Numbered from the stretch's first letter, positions 7,855 to 16,620 are shown. The stretch is DNA of 64,000 bases from Gemmatimonadales bacterium (GCA_009838765.1 VXQX01000081.1:1-64000); one strand, 5' to 3'. Notes: generated from the letters alone by a model not told the origin. Made by a program: numbers and translations.

Positions 7855-9773
7855 GCGCCTCCGCCGGGTTCGTCGAGCCGCTCGATCCGCAGATCGTGCT
7901 TCACGCGGGCCGTGCGGCCGTCCTGGTAGACGATCTCCATCTCCACGGTCACGGAATCCCCCTCCCCGTACAGCGCCTCGATCAGGGGTTCGAAGCGCTC
8001 GGCGACGTAGCGGCGGCGCACCTTCCGGGTGCGCGTGAGTTCGGCGTCGTCCGCGTGCAGTTCCTTGTGCAGCAGGAGGAAACGCCGCACGCGGGCCGCG
8101 TCGGGCACGTCCCCGTTCACCGACTCCACGTGCGCCCGCACCAGGTCGTAGACCTCGGCCTTCTGCGACAGGTCCGTGAACGTCGTGTAGGCGAGCTGGC
8201 GCCGCTCCGCCCACTGCCCCGCGTTCTCGAAGTCGATCGCGATGATCCCGGCCACGTACGGGTGCTCGCCGCCGAACACCACCGCCTCGCTCACGTAGGG
8301 GCTGAACTTGAGCAGGTTCTCGATGAACTGGGGCGAGAACGTCGTCCCGTCCGCGAGCGACATCACGTCCTTCAGCCGATCGACGACGACGAGGTGGCCC
8401 TCATCGTCGAAGTAGCCGGCGTCGCCCGAGTGCAGCCACCCATCCACGAGCGTCTCGCGCGTCGCTTCCGGGTTCTCGAAGTACCCCTGAAACACGGCCG
8501 GACCTCGCGTCAGGATCTCTCCATCCCCTGCCACCCTCACCTCCATGCCGGGGAGCGGCTCCCCGACCGTCTGGTAGCGGATGTCCCCGTCCCTGTGCAG
8601 CACCGAGATGCCGGCGACCTCGGTCTGCCCGTAGATCTGCTTCAGATTCACGCCCAGCGCATGGAAGAAGCGGAACACGTCCGGCCCGAGCGCGGCCCCG
8701 CCCGTGTAGGCGTCGCGCAGGTGTCGCAGGCCGAGCTGGTTCTTGATCGGACGCATGGCGACCGCCTCCGCGATCCCGCGCCGGAGGCGCCCCCGGGCGC
8801 CGGGCGTCCGCCTCTCGAACGCGTCATCGGCCGCCTCCCCGCCAACCCTCATGGCCCACGCGTGAACGCGGCGCTTCAGTGGCGTCGTGTCCTCCACCAT
8901 CACCTGCACCTCGGAGACGAGGTTCTCCCAGATGCGGGGTGGCGAGAACATCACGCGCGGTCCGATCTCGCGCAGGTCCTGGCGCACCGTGCCCGGCTCC
9001 TCGGGGAAGTTCACCGGGAAGCCGACCAGGACGTGGCGGGAGACGGCCATCATCTGCTCCCCGATCCAGGCGAGGGGAAGGAACGAGACGAACTCGTCCT
9101 CGGCCTCCATCGGGTCCACGTCCTGCAGCTGTCCCGCCATGCTGAGCAGGTTCGAATGCGAGAGCACGGCGAGCTTGGGTTCGCTCGTCGTCCCGGAGGT
9201 CGTGCACAGGAGCGCGGGCTGGTCGGATCGGACCAACCCCAGGGCGGCGGCGTACTCGTGCGGCATCGCATGGTCGCGCTCGGCCCCGCGGCCCTCCACA
9301 TCCGGGAACGCGAGCAGGCCGGGCGCCTCATAGCGGCCCAATCCGCGCGGATCGTAGTAGATGATGAAATCGAGGCGGGGCAGCGCTTCCCGGATCTCGA
9401 GCACCTTGTCGACCTGTTCCTGGTCCTCTGCGATGACGACGCGCGCCCGCGAGGCCGCGAGCAGGTACTCGAGTTCCGTGGCCACCGCGTCCTGGTAAAG
9501 GCCGAGGGGCAGCGCGCCGATCGACTGCGCCGCCAGTTCGCCGATGACCCACTCGGGACGGTTGTCCCCCACGATCGCGATCCTGTCGCCGCTCTCGAGA
9601 CCGAGTTCGAGGAGCCCCATCGCGAAGTGGCGCACGCGCCGCGCGTATTCCGTCCACGTGATGCTCTGCCAGATCCCGAACTCCTTTTCGCGCATGGCCA
9701 CGCGCTCACCATGGCTCGCCGCCTGCCCCTGGAGAAGCCCGGGCAGGCTGCCGTCCACGAATCCGATGCTCAC
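7851..9773 (-). CDS. long-chain-type acyl-CoA synthetase (AMP-binding)
   Basis: A 640-aa adenylate-forming ligase of the FAA1/FadD15-like long-chain class. The phosphate-binding loop TSGTTSEPK sits at about residues 190-200, the YGQTE adenylate motif in the middle, the HSGDAGYFDDEGHL ribose-binding motif and the DRLKDV hinge after it; the N-terminus carries the usual GDRIAIVGDNRPEW segment. It is inserted between livG and livH (8 bases after livG, GTGA overlap with livH), so its expression is locked to the importer. The likely job is to trap the imported acid as its CoA ester at the membrane. GTG start. Confidence 0.92.
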   Translation of the reverse strand: MSIGFVDGSLPGLLQGQAASHGERVAMREKEFGIWQSITWTEYARRVRHFAMGLLELGLESGDRIAIVGDNRPEWVIGELAAQSIGALPLGLYQDAVATELEYLLAASRARVVIAEDQEQVDKVLEIREALPRLDFIIYYDPRGLGRYEAPGLLAFPDVEGRGAERDHAMPHEYAAALGLVRSDQPALLCTTSGTTSEPKLAVLSHSNLLSMAGQLQDVDPMEAEDEFVSFLPLAWIGEQMMAVSRHVLVGFPVNFPEEPGTVRQDLREIGPRVMFSPPRIWENLVSEVQVMVEDTTPLKRRVHAWAMRVGGEAADDAFERRTPGARGRLRRGIAEAVAMRPIKNQLGLRHLRDAYTGGAALGPDVFRFFHALGVNLKQIYGQTEVAGISVLHRDGDIRYQTVGEPLPGMEVRVAGDGEILTRGPAVFQGYFENPEATRETLVDGWLHSGDAGYFDDEGHLVVVDRLKDVMSLADGTTFSPQFIENLLKFSPYVSEAVVFGGEHPYVAGIIAIDFENAGQWAERRQLAYTTFTDLSQKAEVYDLVRAHVESVNGDVPDAARVRRFLLLHKELHADDAELTRTRKVRRRYVAERFEPLIEALYGEGDSVTVEMEIVYQDGRTARVKHDLRIERLDEPGGGA

Positions 9774-9780
9774 GAGGCGC

Positions 9781-10599
9781 TCACGAGAGGACTCCGGGCG
9801 CCGTTTCCCCGTGGCCCAGGTACGCCTCGATCACGCGCGGATCGGAGCGGACCTCGGCGGGAGAGCCTTCGGCGATGACCTGCCCGAACTCGAGCACGAC
9901 CACGCGCTCGGAGATGTCCATGATCACGTCCATGTCGTGATCGATGACGACCGGCGTTGCACCCCATTCCTCGTGTACGTCGAGGATGAAGCGCGCCATC
10001 GACTCCTTCTCCTCGGAGTTCATCCCGGCCAGCGGTTCGTCGAGGAGAAGGATCTCGGGGTCGAGCGCCAGGGCCCGGCCGAGCTCGACGAGCTTCTGCT
10101 GTCCGTAGGGGAGGTTGCCGACGACGGCGTGGCGGATCGGCTCCAGGTTGAGGAAGTCGATCACCTCCTCGACCCGCATCCGGTGCCGGATTTCGCGGCG
10201 GCGCTGGGGGCCCCAGAAGATCCCGCCCGAGAGGACCCCGCCCCGCATGTGGACGTGGCGGCCCAGCATGATGTTGTCGAGCGCGGTCATGTGCTTGAAG
10301 AGTTCGATGCTCTGGAAAGTGCGCGCGACGCCGAGGCGGGCGATCCGGTGCGGCGGCAGGCGGTGGAGCGCGTGCGATCCGCCCGCCGGGTCCCGCAGCG
10401 CGATGGTGCCTTCGGCAGGCCGGTAGAGCCCGGAGATGCAGTTGAGCACGCTCGTCTTGCCCGCTCCGTTCGGGCCGATGAGCGCGAGGAGTTCGCCGCC
10501 GCGGATGTCGAGGCGCACGTCCTCCAGCGCCGTCACGCCCCCGAAGCGGAGGGTGACGCCGTCCAGGTACACGCTGGCTCGGCCGTCGGACTCGTTCAT
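9781..10599 (-). CDS. livG: branched-chain amino acid-type ABC transporter ATPase LivG
   Basis: A 272-aa ATPase subunit. Walker A GPNGAGKT is at about residues 42-49, and the signature is the LivG-type LPYGQQKLVELGRAL followed by Walker B ILLLDEP. It is the first gene of the minus-strand transporter operon. The ATG at 10599 was chosen because homology starts about ten residues later; the upstream extension is low-complexity and runs into the divergent gene. The promoter must lie in the 95-base gap to the divergent DUF4159 gene. Confidence 0.92.
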   Translation of the reverse strand: MNESDGRASVYLDGVTLRFGGVTALEDVRLDIRGGELLALIGPNGAGKTSVLNCISGLYRPAEGTIALRDPAGGSHALHRLPPHRIARLGVARTFQSIELFKHMTALDNIMLGRHVHMRGGVLSGGIFWGPQRRREIRHRMRVEEVIDFLNLEPIRHAVVGNLPYGQQKLVELGRALALDPEILLLDEPLAGMNSEEKESMARFILDVHEEWGATPVVIDHDMDVIMDISERVVVLEFGQVIAEGSPAEVRSDPRVIEAYLGHGETAPGVLS

Positions 10600-10694
10600 T
10601 TCGGCGCCTGCCGCGGCTCGGGACCGTTCGGGGAACCCAGGCGGAAAAACGGGAAGTAGTTGACGAGCGGACCTCCGGCAATCCTTATGAACAT

Positions 10695-11591
10695 ATGATG
10701 CGCCTCCGGCCGCCCCCCGCTCCGATCCTCGCCACCGCGCTGGCCGCCGTGACGGTCGCCGCACTGGCCGCCGCCGTCACGGGCATCACGGGGCGATCCG
10801 ACCCGCCGCGGGACGCGGTCGCCGGGGAGTCTCGCGCTTCAGCCCTCCGCGACCGCGAGGCCGCGAGGGACTGGCTCCTAGAGCGCGAACCGGGACTGGC
10901 CCAGGCGCGGGCGGAATGGGGCCGGGACTTCTACTTCACGCGCGCCATCTACTCCGGTTCCCGGGGCTGGTGGGGGGGACGGGGACGAGGCACGTGGGCC
11001 ACGGACTTCCCGAAAGCCGACCGCCAGTTCCTCTTCATCCTCCATCGCCTGCTCGCCATGCTGGACCTGCACGAGTGGGAGAACCCGGTCGCGCTCGACG
11101 ACCCCGAACTGCGCCGCTTCCCCTTCCTCTACATGCTGGAAGTGGGCTACATGAACCTCTCCGAAGCCGAAATCGAGGGGCTCCGGGGTTACCTGGAGGC
11201 GGGCGGATTCCTCGTGGTGGACGACTTCTGGGGGGAGGAGGCCTGGTACAACTTCGAGTACCACATGTCGCGCATCCTGCCCGGCCGCCGGATCGAGCCG
11301 ATTCCGTTGGACCATCCGATCTTCCACCAGTTCTACGACATCGACGAGGTCGTGACGGTCCCGGCCATTAACAACGCGGCTCGCGGCCGCTACGAGGAGT
11401 GCTGGGGACCCTGTACGCCCACGGTGCGCGGGATCTTCAACGACCGCGGCGAGCTGATGGTCGTCATCAACCACAACACGGATCTGGGCGACGCGTGGGA
11501 GTGGTCCGAGAACCCGTACTACCCGATCGACCGGTCGACCTACGCCTACGAACTCGCCATCAACTACATCATCTACGGCCTCAGCCACTGA
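10695..11591 (+). CDS. DUF4159 domain secreted/membrane-anchored protein
   Basis: A 298-aa protein with one N-terminal hydrophobic segment (residues 10-32) and a DUF4159 domain with the typical FYFTRAIYS and DFPKADRQFLFILHRL segments, LEAGGFLVVDDFWG and a C-terminal YELAINYIIYGL. DUF4159 proteins resemble the glutamine-amidotransferase-like domains found near von Willebrand/MoxR systems, but their function is unknown. Its TGA stop and the ATG of the next gene share one base (TGATG at 11589-11593), so the two are translationally coupled. It is divergent from livG, and a TTGACG at 10660 could be a -35 element, although no good -10 follows. Confidence 0.85.
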   Translation: MMRLRPPPAPILATALAAVTVAALAAAVTGITGRSDPPRDAVAGESRASALRDREAARDWLLEREPGLAQARAEWGRDFYFTRAIYSGSRGWWGGRGRGTWATDFPKADRQFLFILHRLLAMLDLHEWENPVALDDPELRRFPFLYMLEVGYMNLSEAEIEGLRGYLEAGGFLVVDDFWGEEAWYNFEYHMSRILPGRRIEPIPLDHPIFHQFYDIDEVVTVPAINNAARGRYEECWGPCTPTVRGIFNDRGELMVVINHNTDLGDAWEWSENPYYPIDRSTYAYELAINYIIYGLSH

Positions 11592-12910
11592 TGGGACCGA
11601 TCTCCCGGCGGCGGTTCGGGGCGCTCGCCCTCGGCGTCGCGGGGGCGGCGGCCACCTCCGGACCGCTCCGCGCGCTGCGCGGCCAGCGGCTGCTCGTGGA
11701 CGGCGACCGGCTCAACCGCCGCCTCGGCGAACTCGCGCGCTTCAGCAGCGCCGAGGAGGGCACGACGCGGCTCGCCTACAGCGACGAGGACCGGGCAGCC
11801 CGCGCCTGGCTCTCGGACATCCTGTCCGATCTCGGCCTCGAGGTGCACGTGGACCGGGCCGCCAACCTGATCGGACGCCGGCGCGGCACCGACCCCTCGC
11901 TCGCCCCCATCGTCGTCGGCTCCCACATCGACTCCGTCCCGGCGGGCGGAAGCTACGACGGCCAGGTCGGCTCCATGGGCGCACTCGAGGCGATCGCGAC
12001 GCTGGTGGACGCGGGCCGCGAGACCCGGCACCCGCTGGAATTCGTGATCTGGGCCAACGAGGAGGGCGGCAAGACCGGGAGCCGCGCGATCGCGGGCGAG
12101 ACCCTGCCCTGGGAGCGCGACATCGTCACCGCGAGCGGGTTCATGATCGGCGAAGGCACGAAACGCCTGGGCGGCGACCTCACCGACCTGGCCGCGGCCC
12201 GGCGGGAGGCCGGCAGCCTGACGGCCTACCTCGAACTGCACATCGAACAGGGGTTCGTCCTCCACAGGGGCGAACTCGACATCGGCGTCGTGCAGGGCAT
12301 CGTCGGCATCCGGCGCTGGACCGTCACGGTCGAAGGTTTCGCGAACCACGCGGGCACCACGCCCATGGACATGCGGCAGGACGCCATGGTGACGGCCGCG
12401 CGCATCATCGACGCGGTGCATGTGACCGCGCGGGAACTGCCCGGGCGGCACGTGGCCACCGTCGGCCGGCTCACGGCCGAGCCCGGCGCGCCGAACGTCA
12501 TCCCCGGCCGGGTCACCTTCAGCCTCGAGATCCGCGACCTCGCCATGACCGGGATCGACGCCGTGTTCCAGGCGATCCGGGGACGCGCCGAGGATATCGC
12601 GGCGGCGGACGGCACGACGGTCTCCATCGAGCAGTTCTACGAGAGTCGCGCGGCGCCGACCGACCCGCGCCTCCGGGACATCATCGAGGCAGAGGCCCTC
12701 GATCTCGGCCTCAGCGCGCTCCGCATGCCGAGCGGGGCGGGCCATGACGCGCAGAGCGTCGCGTTGCTGGGGCCGGTGGGGATGATCTTCGTGCCGAGCC
12801 GCGACGGCATCAGCCACTCCCCGCTCGAGTTTACGGAGCCGGATCAGATCACGGCGGGGACGAACGTGCTGCTCCGGACGCTGCTCGCGATCGACGCGCG
12901 CGGCCTCTGA
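11591..12910 (+). CDS. Tat-exported M20 family amidohydrolase (N-carbamoyl-L-amino-acid hydrolase/allantoate amidohydrolase type)
   Basis: A 439-aa zinc hydrolase of the AllC/hydantoinase-carbamoylase family, which removes carbamoyl or ureido groups from amino acid derivatives. A twin-arginine signal (SRRRFG then a hydrophobic run) spans residues 1-25, so the folded enzyme is probably exported. The two-metal site is visible: H112 in GSHIDS, D123 in SYDGQ, the adjacent Glu pair at 157-158 in NEEGG, H217 in HIEQG and the C-terminal SHSPLE His. H253 in NHAGTTPM belongs to the dimerisation lid. It is coupled to the DUF4159 gene by a one-base TGATG overlap. Confidence 0.9.
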   Translation: MGPISRRRFGALALGVAGAAATSGPLRALRGQRLLVDGDRLNRRLGELARFSSAEEGTTRLAYSDEDRAARAWLSDILSDLGLEVHVDRAANLIGRRRGTDPSLAPIVVGSHIDSVPAGGSYDGQVGSMGALEAIATLVDAGRETRHPLEFVIWANEEGGKTGSRAIAGETLPWERDIVTASGFMIGEGTKRLGGDLTDLAAARREAGSLTAYLELHIEQGFVLHRGELDIGVVQGIVGIRRWTVTVEGFANHAGTTPMDMRQDAMVTAARIIDAVHVTARELPGRHVATVGRLTAEPGAPNVIPGRVTFSLEIRDLAMTGIDAVFQAIRGRAEDIAAADGTTVSIEQFYESRAAPTDPRLRDIIEAEALDLGLSALRMPSGAGHDAQSVALLGPVGMIFVPSRDGISHSPLEFTEPDQITAGTNVLLRTLLAIDARGL

Positions 12911-12946
12911 CCCCGGCCGCGCGCGCGGACCTTCCGCGGCCGAGCG

Positions 12947-13174
12947 TCAGTTGCCGATCACGTCCTTCGAGATGCGCATGGCGACGAGCATGTTCGGCAC
13001 GTCCACGACTTCGGAGATCTTGAGGTCGCCGGCCATCGACGCGAGCTGGTAAGCCTCCTGGCGGGACAGGTCCCGCGAAGTCGCCAGGTAGTCGATCATC
13101 GCCTCGACGGCGTTCCGGGCGGCCTCGTCGATCGTCGGCGCGAAGCCCGTCACCGCATAGAATTCATCCGTCTC
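12947..13174 (-). pseudogene. C-terminal part of acetamidase/formamidase, cut off by an in-frame stop
   Basis: This segment is in the same reading frame as the formamidase ORF that ends at 13175 and continues it directly after a TAA codon (13175-13177). Its sequence (ETDEFYAVTGFAPT, IDYLATS, SRQEAYQLASMAGDL, EVVDVPNMLVAM) is the conserved C-terminus of acetamidase/formamidase enzymes. Without the TAA the family protein would run unbroken to the TGA/TAA at 12947. A separate translation start (GTG at 13153) has no convincing ribosome site. It is best read as the 3' piece of one gene broken by a nonsense change, most simply Tyr (TAC/TAT) to TAA. Confidence 0.8.
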
Positions 13175-13981
13175 TTAGTGGGGCGACGCGATCGGACCGG
13201 CGCCCTTGATGACCTCGAGTTCGTAGACGACGCGCAACGGCCCCTCGATCGCCGTGCCGCCCACCTCGCCGTCCCCCTGGGCGACGTGCGGGTCCCCCAT
13301 CGAGAACAGTGCGCCTTCCACCAGGACCGGGAAGTACACCGTCGAGCCCTCGACCATGTCGCGGTCGTCCATGTTGCCGCCGTTCTGGCGGGGCGGGATG
13401 GTGACGAGCATCGAATCGGTGTCCGGCGCCACCCCCATCACGCCGGGGAACGGTCGCAGCGGAATCCGGATCCCGGGCGCGAAATCGACGCTCGTATCCT
13501 CGGGTTCGAACTCGAAGGTCTTCAGATACGGGTCGGGAAACCGGTCGGCGAGGAACCCGAATCCGGGAACGTTCGCGACCCAGCCCCAGTCGCCGAGTTC
13601 GATCTCGTGCAGCGTGACCGCGAGGAGGTCGCCCGGCTCGGCGCCCTCGACGTACACCGGCCCCGTCAGCGGGTGGATGGGATCGAAGCTCAGCCGGGCG
13701 AGATCCTCGAACGTGGACTCCGGTGTCAGTTGCCCGTCCGACGCCTCCTCGAGATACGCCTCGATGACGGCGCCCGACTCCACGGTCAGGATCGGCGGAA
13801 TCGTCCGGCTCCAGCGGTTGTGCGTCTGGTCCGCCGTCAGCGTGTGCTGCGGCTGCGGCGCGGACGCCCCTTCTTCCTGGCCCGGCACCGCCGCCGAGTC
13901 GGCCCCGCCGTCGGGCGCGCAGCCCGGCGCGAGGACGAGCGGGAGGAGCAGAGCGCCGGCCGAACTCCTCCCTGCCGCCAT
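13175..13981 (-). CDS. acetamidase/formamidase family lipoprotein, prematurely terminated
   Basis: This 268-aa ORF holds the N-terminal three quarters of an acetamidase/formamidase, a family that hydrolyses short amides to ammonia and acid. A signal peptide with an Ala-Pro-Gly-Cys at about residue 22 suggests a lipoprotein, which is unusual for the family. Conserved segments visible are VYVEGAEPGDLLAV, the DWGWVANVPGFG region, PPRQNGGNMDDRD and FSMGDPHVAQGDGEV, the last containing the metal/catalytic residues of the family. Translation stops at codon 269 although the family C-terminus follows in frame (12947-13174). The ATG at 13981 shares one base with the TGA of the upstream DUF4399 gene (TGATG). 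Confidence 0.8.
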   Translation of the reverse strand: MAAGRSSAGALLLPLVLAPGCAPDGGADSAAVPGQEEGASAPQPQHTLTADQTHNRWSRTIPPILTVESGAVIEAYLEEASDGQLTPESTFEDLARLSFDPIHPLTGPVYVEGAEPGDLLAVTLHEIELGDWGWVANVPGFGFLADRFPDPYLKTFEFEPEDTSVDFAPGIRIPLRPFPGVMGVAPDTDSMLVTIPPRQNGGNMDDRDMVEGSTVYFPVLVEGALFSMGDPHVAQGDGEVGGTAIEGPLRVVYELEVIKGAGPIASPH

Positions 13982-14466
13982 CACTCTTCGTTCGCGACCG
14001 TGAAGTGGAGCGTGTCCACGACGGGCGGATCGAGCGGGATGTGCGCCGGGTTGGCCACCACCGCGATGAGGCGGTGTTCTCCGGCCGCGAGTCCCTCCAG
14101 CATGTACTCGGTGCTCCCATCCCCCATGTGGATGATCTGGGGGTCGTTCTGCGGGATCAGGTCGGAGAGCGGCGTGAGATCCACGTCGACGTACAGGTGA
14201 TGGTGTCCGGTGCCGACGACCGGCGGCGTGATGGAGACGATCTCGATCCCCTCCGTCTCCATGACGACCAGGACGTCCGGACCCACCGTCGCGCCTTCCT
14301 CCGGCTGCGTGATCCGGACGGTGACGGCCGGCTCGGCGGGCATCTCTTCGGCCGGTTCGGCGGCCATCTCGGCGTCCTCGGCTTGTTCTCCTCCCCCGCA
14401 GGCGATGGCGAGCGAGAGCGGCGCGATGAGGGCAACGTGGATCCATCTCGGGCGCGGGAAACGCAT
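13981..14466 (-). CDS. DUF4399 domain lipoprotein
   Basis: A 161-aa lipoprotein of unknown role. The signal peptide ends at an Ile-Ala-Cys (about residue 23), followed by a Glu/Ala-rich linker. The DUF4399 domain is recognised by VGTGHHHLYVDVDL, a GDGSTEYMLEGLAAGEHRL segment and HIPLDPPVVDTLHF. The cluster of His in TGHHHL suggests metal contact, but this is only a guess. The start at 14466 has an AGGAGG ribosome site six bases upstream. It is translationally coupled to the formamidase gene. Confidence 0.88.
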   Translation of the reverse strand: MRFPRPRWIHVALIAPLSLAIACGGGEQAEDAEMAAEPAEEMPAEPAVTVRITQPEEGATVGPDVLVVMETEGIEIVSITPPVVGTGHHHLYVDVDLTPLSDLIPQNDPQIIHMGDGSTEYMLEGLAAGEHRLIAVVANPAHIPLDPPVVDTLHFTVANEE

Positions 14467-14669
14467 GAAACCTCCTGGACGAACGATCCGTCGATGCGAC
14501 ATTGCTTTGGGACTCGCACACTAGGGAAACGAACCCGTGCGCGCGAGACGCGCGGGGCGACGCCGCGCGGGATACAACGTTTCCGCTCTCCGCATGTTCT
14601 CACACATTGAGCGGGAGTTCACGAGGGAAAAGGCGAACGCATGTCCTTCAGTTCATGGCCGGAGCGCTG

Positions 14670-15770
14670 ATGAGTCCACGCGCGACCTTCCTTGCGCTTG
14701 GCATCCTCCTCGCGCCCTCGGGCCCGGCCGCTGCGCAGGAACCCCTGGCGCCGCCGCTCCCGGGCCCCATGCCCATGGGCGCGGCGTGTGTCGTGCCGGA
14801 CTCGGTCGGGGAGAGCCTCCGTCGCATCGCGCGCAGGGTCGGCGACGCCGTCGGCGTGTCCGCCCTGCACGTCGAGTCGGGCGCCCGGATCTCGTTCAAC
14901 GGAGACCGGCCCTACCCGATGGCGAGCGTATCGAAGGTCCCGATGGCGCTCGAGTTCCTGCGACGCGTCGACCTCGGGGAGATCGATCCCGCCGAGACCG
15001 TCGTGGTGACGGTGGAGGAGTTTCGCCCGGGGCACAGTCCGCTCGCCGCCTGGTCGGGGGCGCGATCCGCGCGCCTGACCGTGGACAGTCTCTTTTCGCT
15101 CATGCTGGGCCAGTCCGATAACACGGCGACCGACGTGATCCTCAACATGTCGGGCGGACCCGAGGCCGCTACGCGACACCTCCGCCGGCTGGGTGTCGAG
15201 GGCGTGCGCGTCGACCGCTCTGAAGCCCGCACCTTCGCGGACCTGGTGGGCCTCCCGGACACGATCCCGGAGAGCGAACTGTATCGCTACCGGTATTTTC
15301 GACTGCGCGATGCGCTGCCCGACGCGCACCGGCAGGCCGCGCGCGAGCGCTACGGCGCGGACCCGAGGGATACGGCCACGCCGGAGGGGATGACCGATCT
15401 CCTGCTCACGATCCACGAGGGCAAGGAGCTCACCCCCGAATCGCGCGCCTGGATTCTCGACGTTCTGAACCGGTCGCGGTCCGGACGCGGGCGGATGCGG
15501 GGCCGGCTGCCCCAGTCGACCTTCGTCGCGCACAAGACGGGAACGATGGGCGGCGCCATCAACGACGTGGGGATCGTGACCCTGCCGGATGGCGCGGGGC
15601 ACCTCATCGTCTCGGTGTTCGTGAACACCCTTCGGCGCCCGACGTGGCGACGGGAACGCACCATCGCGGAGATGACGCGTCTCCTGTACGACTACTTCGG
15701 GGAGGAATTCAGGGGACGGGGGGCCGCGGTCGCTCTCGCGCGACGCTTCGGCACCCCCTGCAACTCCTGA
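14670..15770 (+). CDS. class A beta-lactamase-like serine hydrolase
   Basis: A 366-aa secreted protein of the beta-lactamase class A/PBP-like fold. The signal peptide ends at about residue 22 (PAAAQ). The SxxK catalytic pair is at S86-K89 (SVSK), the SDN loop at 149-151, and the KTG box at 289-291 (HKTGT). An RSE motif places a Glu at residue 185, where the omega-loop general base would be, but the following Leu-Asn of true class A enzymes is absent. It is also about 80 residues longer than TEM-like enzymes, so beta-lactam hydrolysis is likely but not certain. The ATG at 14670 has GGAG six bases upstream. Confidence 0.85.
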   Translation: MSPRATFLALGILLAPSGPAAAQEPLAPPLPGPMPMGAACVVPDSVGESLRRIARRVGDAVGVSALHVESGARISFNGDRPYPMASVSKVPMALEFLRRVDLGEIDPAETVVVTVEEFRPGHSPLAAWSGARSARLTVDSLFSLMLGQSDNTATDVILNMSGGPEAATRHLRRLGVEGVRVDRSEARTFADLVGLPDTIPESELYRYRYFRLRDALPDAHRQAARERYGADPRDTATPEGMTDLLLTIHEGKELTPESRAWILDVLNRSRSGRGRMRGRLPQSTFVAHKTGTMGGAINDVGIVTLPDGAGHLIVSVFVNTLRRPTWRRERTIAEMTRLLYDYFGEEFRGRGAAVALARRFGTPCNS

Positions 15771-15778
15771 TCAGGAGT
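15763..15778. repeat. 16-bp perfect palindrome spanning two convergent stop codons
   Basis: ACTCCTGATCAGGAGT is a perfect inverted repeat with no loop. Its central TGATCA supplies the TGA stops of both the beta-lactamase gene (plus) and the DUF378 gene (minus), which are therefore immediately adjacent. With no loop and no T-run it is not a standard terminator. Confidence 0.7.
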
Positions 15779-15962
15779 CCCGGCTGCCGTTGGCGAAGAT
15801 CCGGTACAGCGCGGCCCAGCCGACGGCGATGTACACGAGCCGGGCGAGGGGACCGAAGGCCGCGGCCACGAAGTTGAAACCGATGAGGCCGATCAACCCC
15901 CAGTTCAGGGCGCCGGCCAGCAGCAGCGCGTTCGCCACTCTGTTGCAACTCTTGCCGTTCAT
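15771..15962 (-). CDS. DUF378 family small membrane protein
   Basis: A 63-aa protein with two hydrophobic segments (about residues 12-32 and 38-55). It matches the DUF378 family by LAGALNWGLIGL in the first helix and LVYIAVGWAALY in the second. Function is unknown. The ATG at 15962 has GGGAGAG six bases upstream on the minus strand; the much longer in-frame extension to 16505 only shadows the cupredoxin gene. Confidence 0.88.
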   Translation of the reverse strand: MNGKSCNRVANALLLAGALNWGLIGLIGFNFVAAAFGPLARLVYIAVGWAALYRIFANGSRDS

Positions 15963-16047
15963 GTATCTCTCCCGACTGAAGCTGGCTTCAGGGCCCGGTG
16001 GCGGGGCGCGGAACCCCTTCCGCGCCGAACCTCCTCCGGTGACCCGG

Positions 16048-16077
16048 CATAGTACGAAGACATAGTACGCACGAAGA
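16048..16077. repeat. short direct repeat in the DUF378/cupredoxin divergent promoter region
   Basis: CATAGTACG occurs at 16048-16056 and again at 16061-16069; the sequence after each copy also resembles the other (ACGAAGA). It lies in the 150-base gap between two divergent genes, so it could be a regulator site. Nothing else supports this. Confidence 0.3.
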
Positions 16078-16112
16078 CCGGTCAGGTTTCGCAAGGCCGA
16101 AAGGATGCTTTC

Positions 16113-16544
16113 GTGAGACGTCGCGAGTTCGTTGCCGCCCTTCCCGGAATGCTTGCCGTGGCCGCCTGCGGCGGGGATGGGATGGACCCGGAGCCAGTTC
16201 CTTCGATACCGTCCTCGACCAGCCCACCGCCACCCGGTCCGGTGCCGGGCGCGCACGTGACCGTTAACGTCGAGGACAACGCCTTCGTCGATCCGGCGGG
16301 GCGCCGCAACGGCGACGCGGAGGTGACCATCCGGCGCGGCGAGACGGTGGGCTGGCGGCACGTGGGCGCGAACCCGCACACGGTGACGTCGACCGACGTT
16401 CCCTCCGGTGCGCGGGCCTTCGACAGCGGGACGATGAGCAACAACGACACCTTCACGGTCACGCCGGGCGTGGCGGGCACGTACGTGTACCACTGCGCCA
16501 CGCACCCCAGCATCATGGTGGGCGCCCGCATCATCGTCACCTGA
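16113..16544 (+). CDS. cupredoxin (plastocyanin-like) lipoprotein
   Basis: A 143-aa blue-copper protein, probably a periplasmic or outer-membrane-anchored electron carrier. The N-terminus has Arg-Arg-Arg, a hydrophobic run and Ala-Ala-Cys at about residue 19 (lipobox), then a Pro-rich linker to residue 45. The type 1 copper ligands are all present: H89 (NPHTV), C128, H131 and M135 in YHCATHPSIM. GTG start at 16113. No partner enzyme lies directly beside it; the PQQ-type dehydrogenase at 42727 is a conceivable electron donor, but that is speculation. Confidence 0.9.
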   Translation: MRRREFVAALPGMLAVAACGGDGMDPEPVPSIPSSTSPPPPGPVPGAHVTVNVEDNAFVDPAGRRNGDAEVTIRRGETVGWRHVGANPHTVTSTDVPSGARAFDSGTMSNNDTFTVTPGVAGTYVYHCATHPSIMVGARIIVT

Positions 16545-16570
16545 CCCCGGCGGCCCGCGAGCCGGGCCTG

Positions 16571-16620
16571 CCCGCCGCGACCGGCTCCCCGCCGCGACCG
16601 GCTCCCCGCCGCGACCCCTC
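16571..16620. repeat. 17-bp tandem repeat, about three copies
   Basis: The unit CCCGCCGCGACCGGCTC occurs at 16571-16587 and 16588-16604, followed by a partial third copy (16605-16620). It sits between the cupredoxin and DUF5916 genes in non-coding sequence and is probably slippage-derived. Confidence 0.75.

Noticed and set aside
15771-16505. 244-aa version of the DUF378 gene
   Set aside because: The extra 181 residues are the shadow of the cupredoxin gene; the ribosome site supports the 63-aa form.
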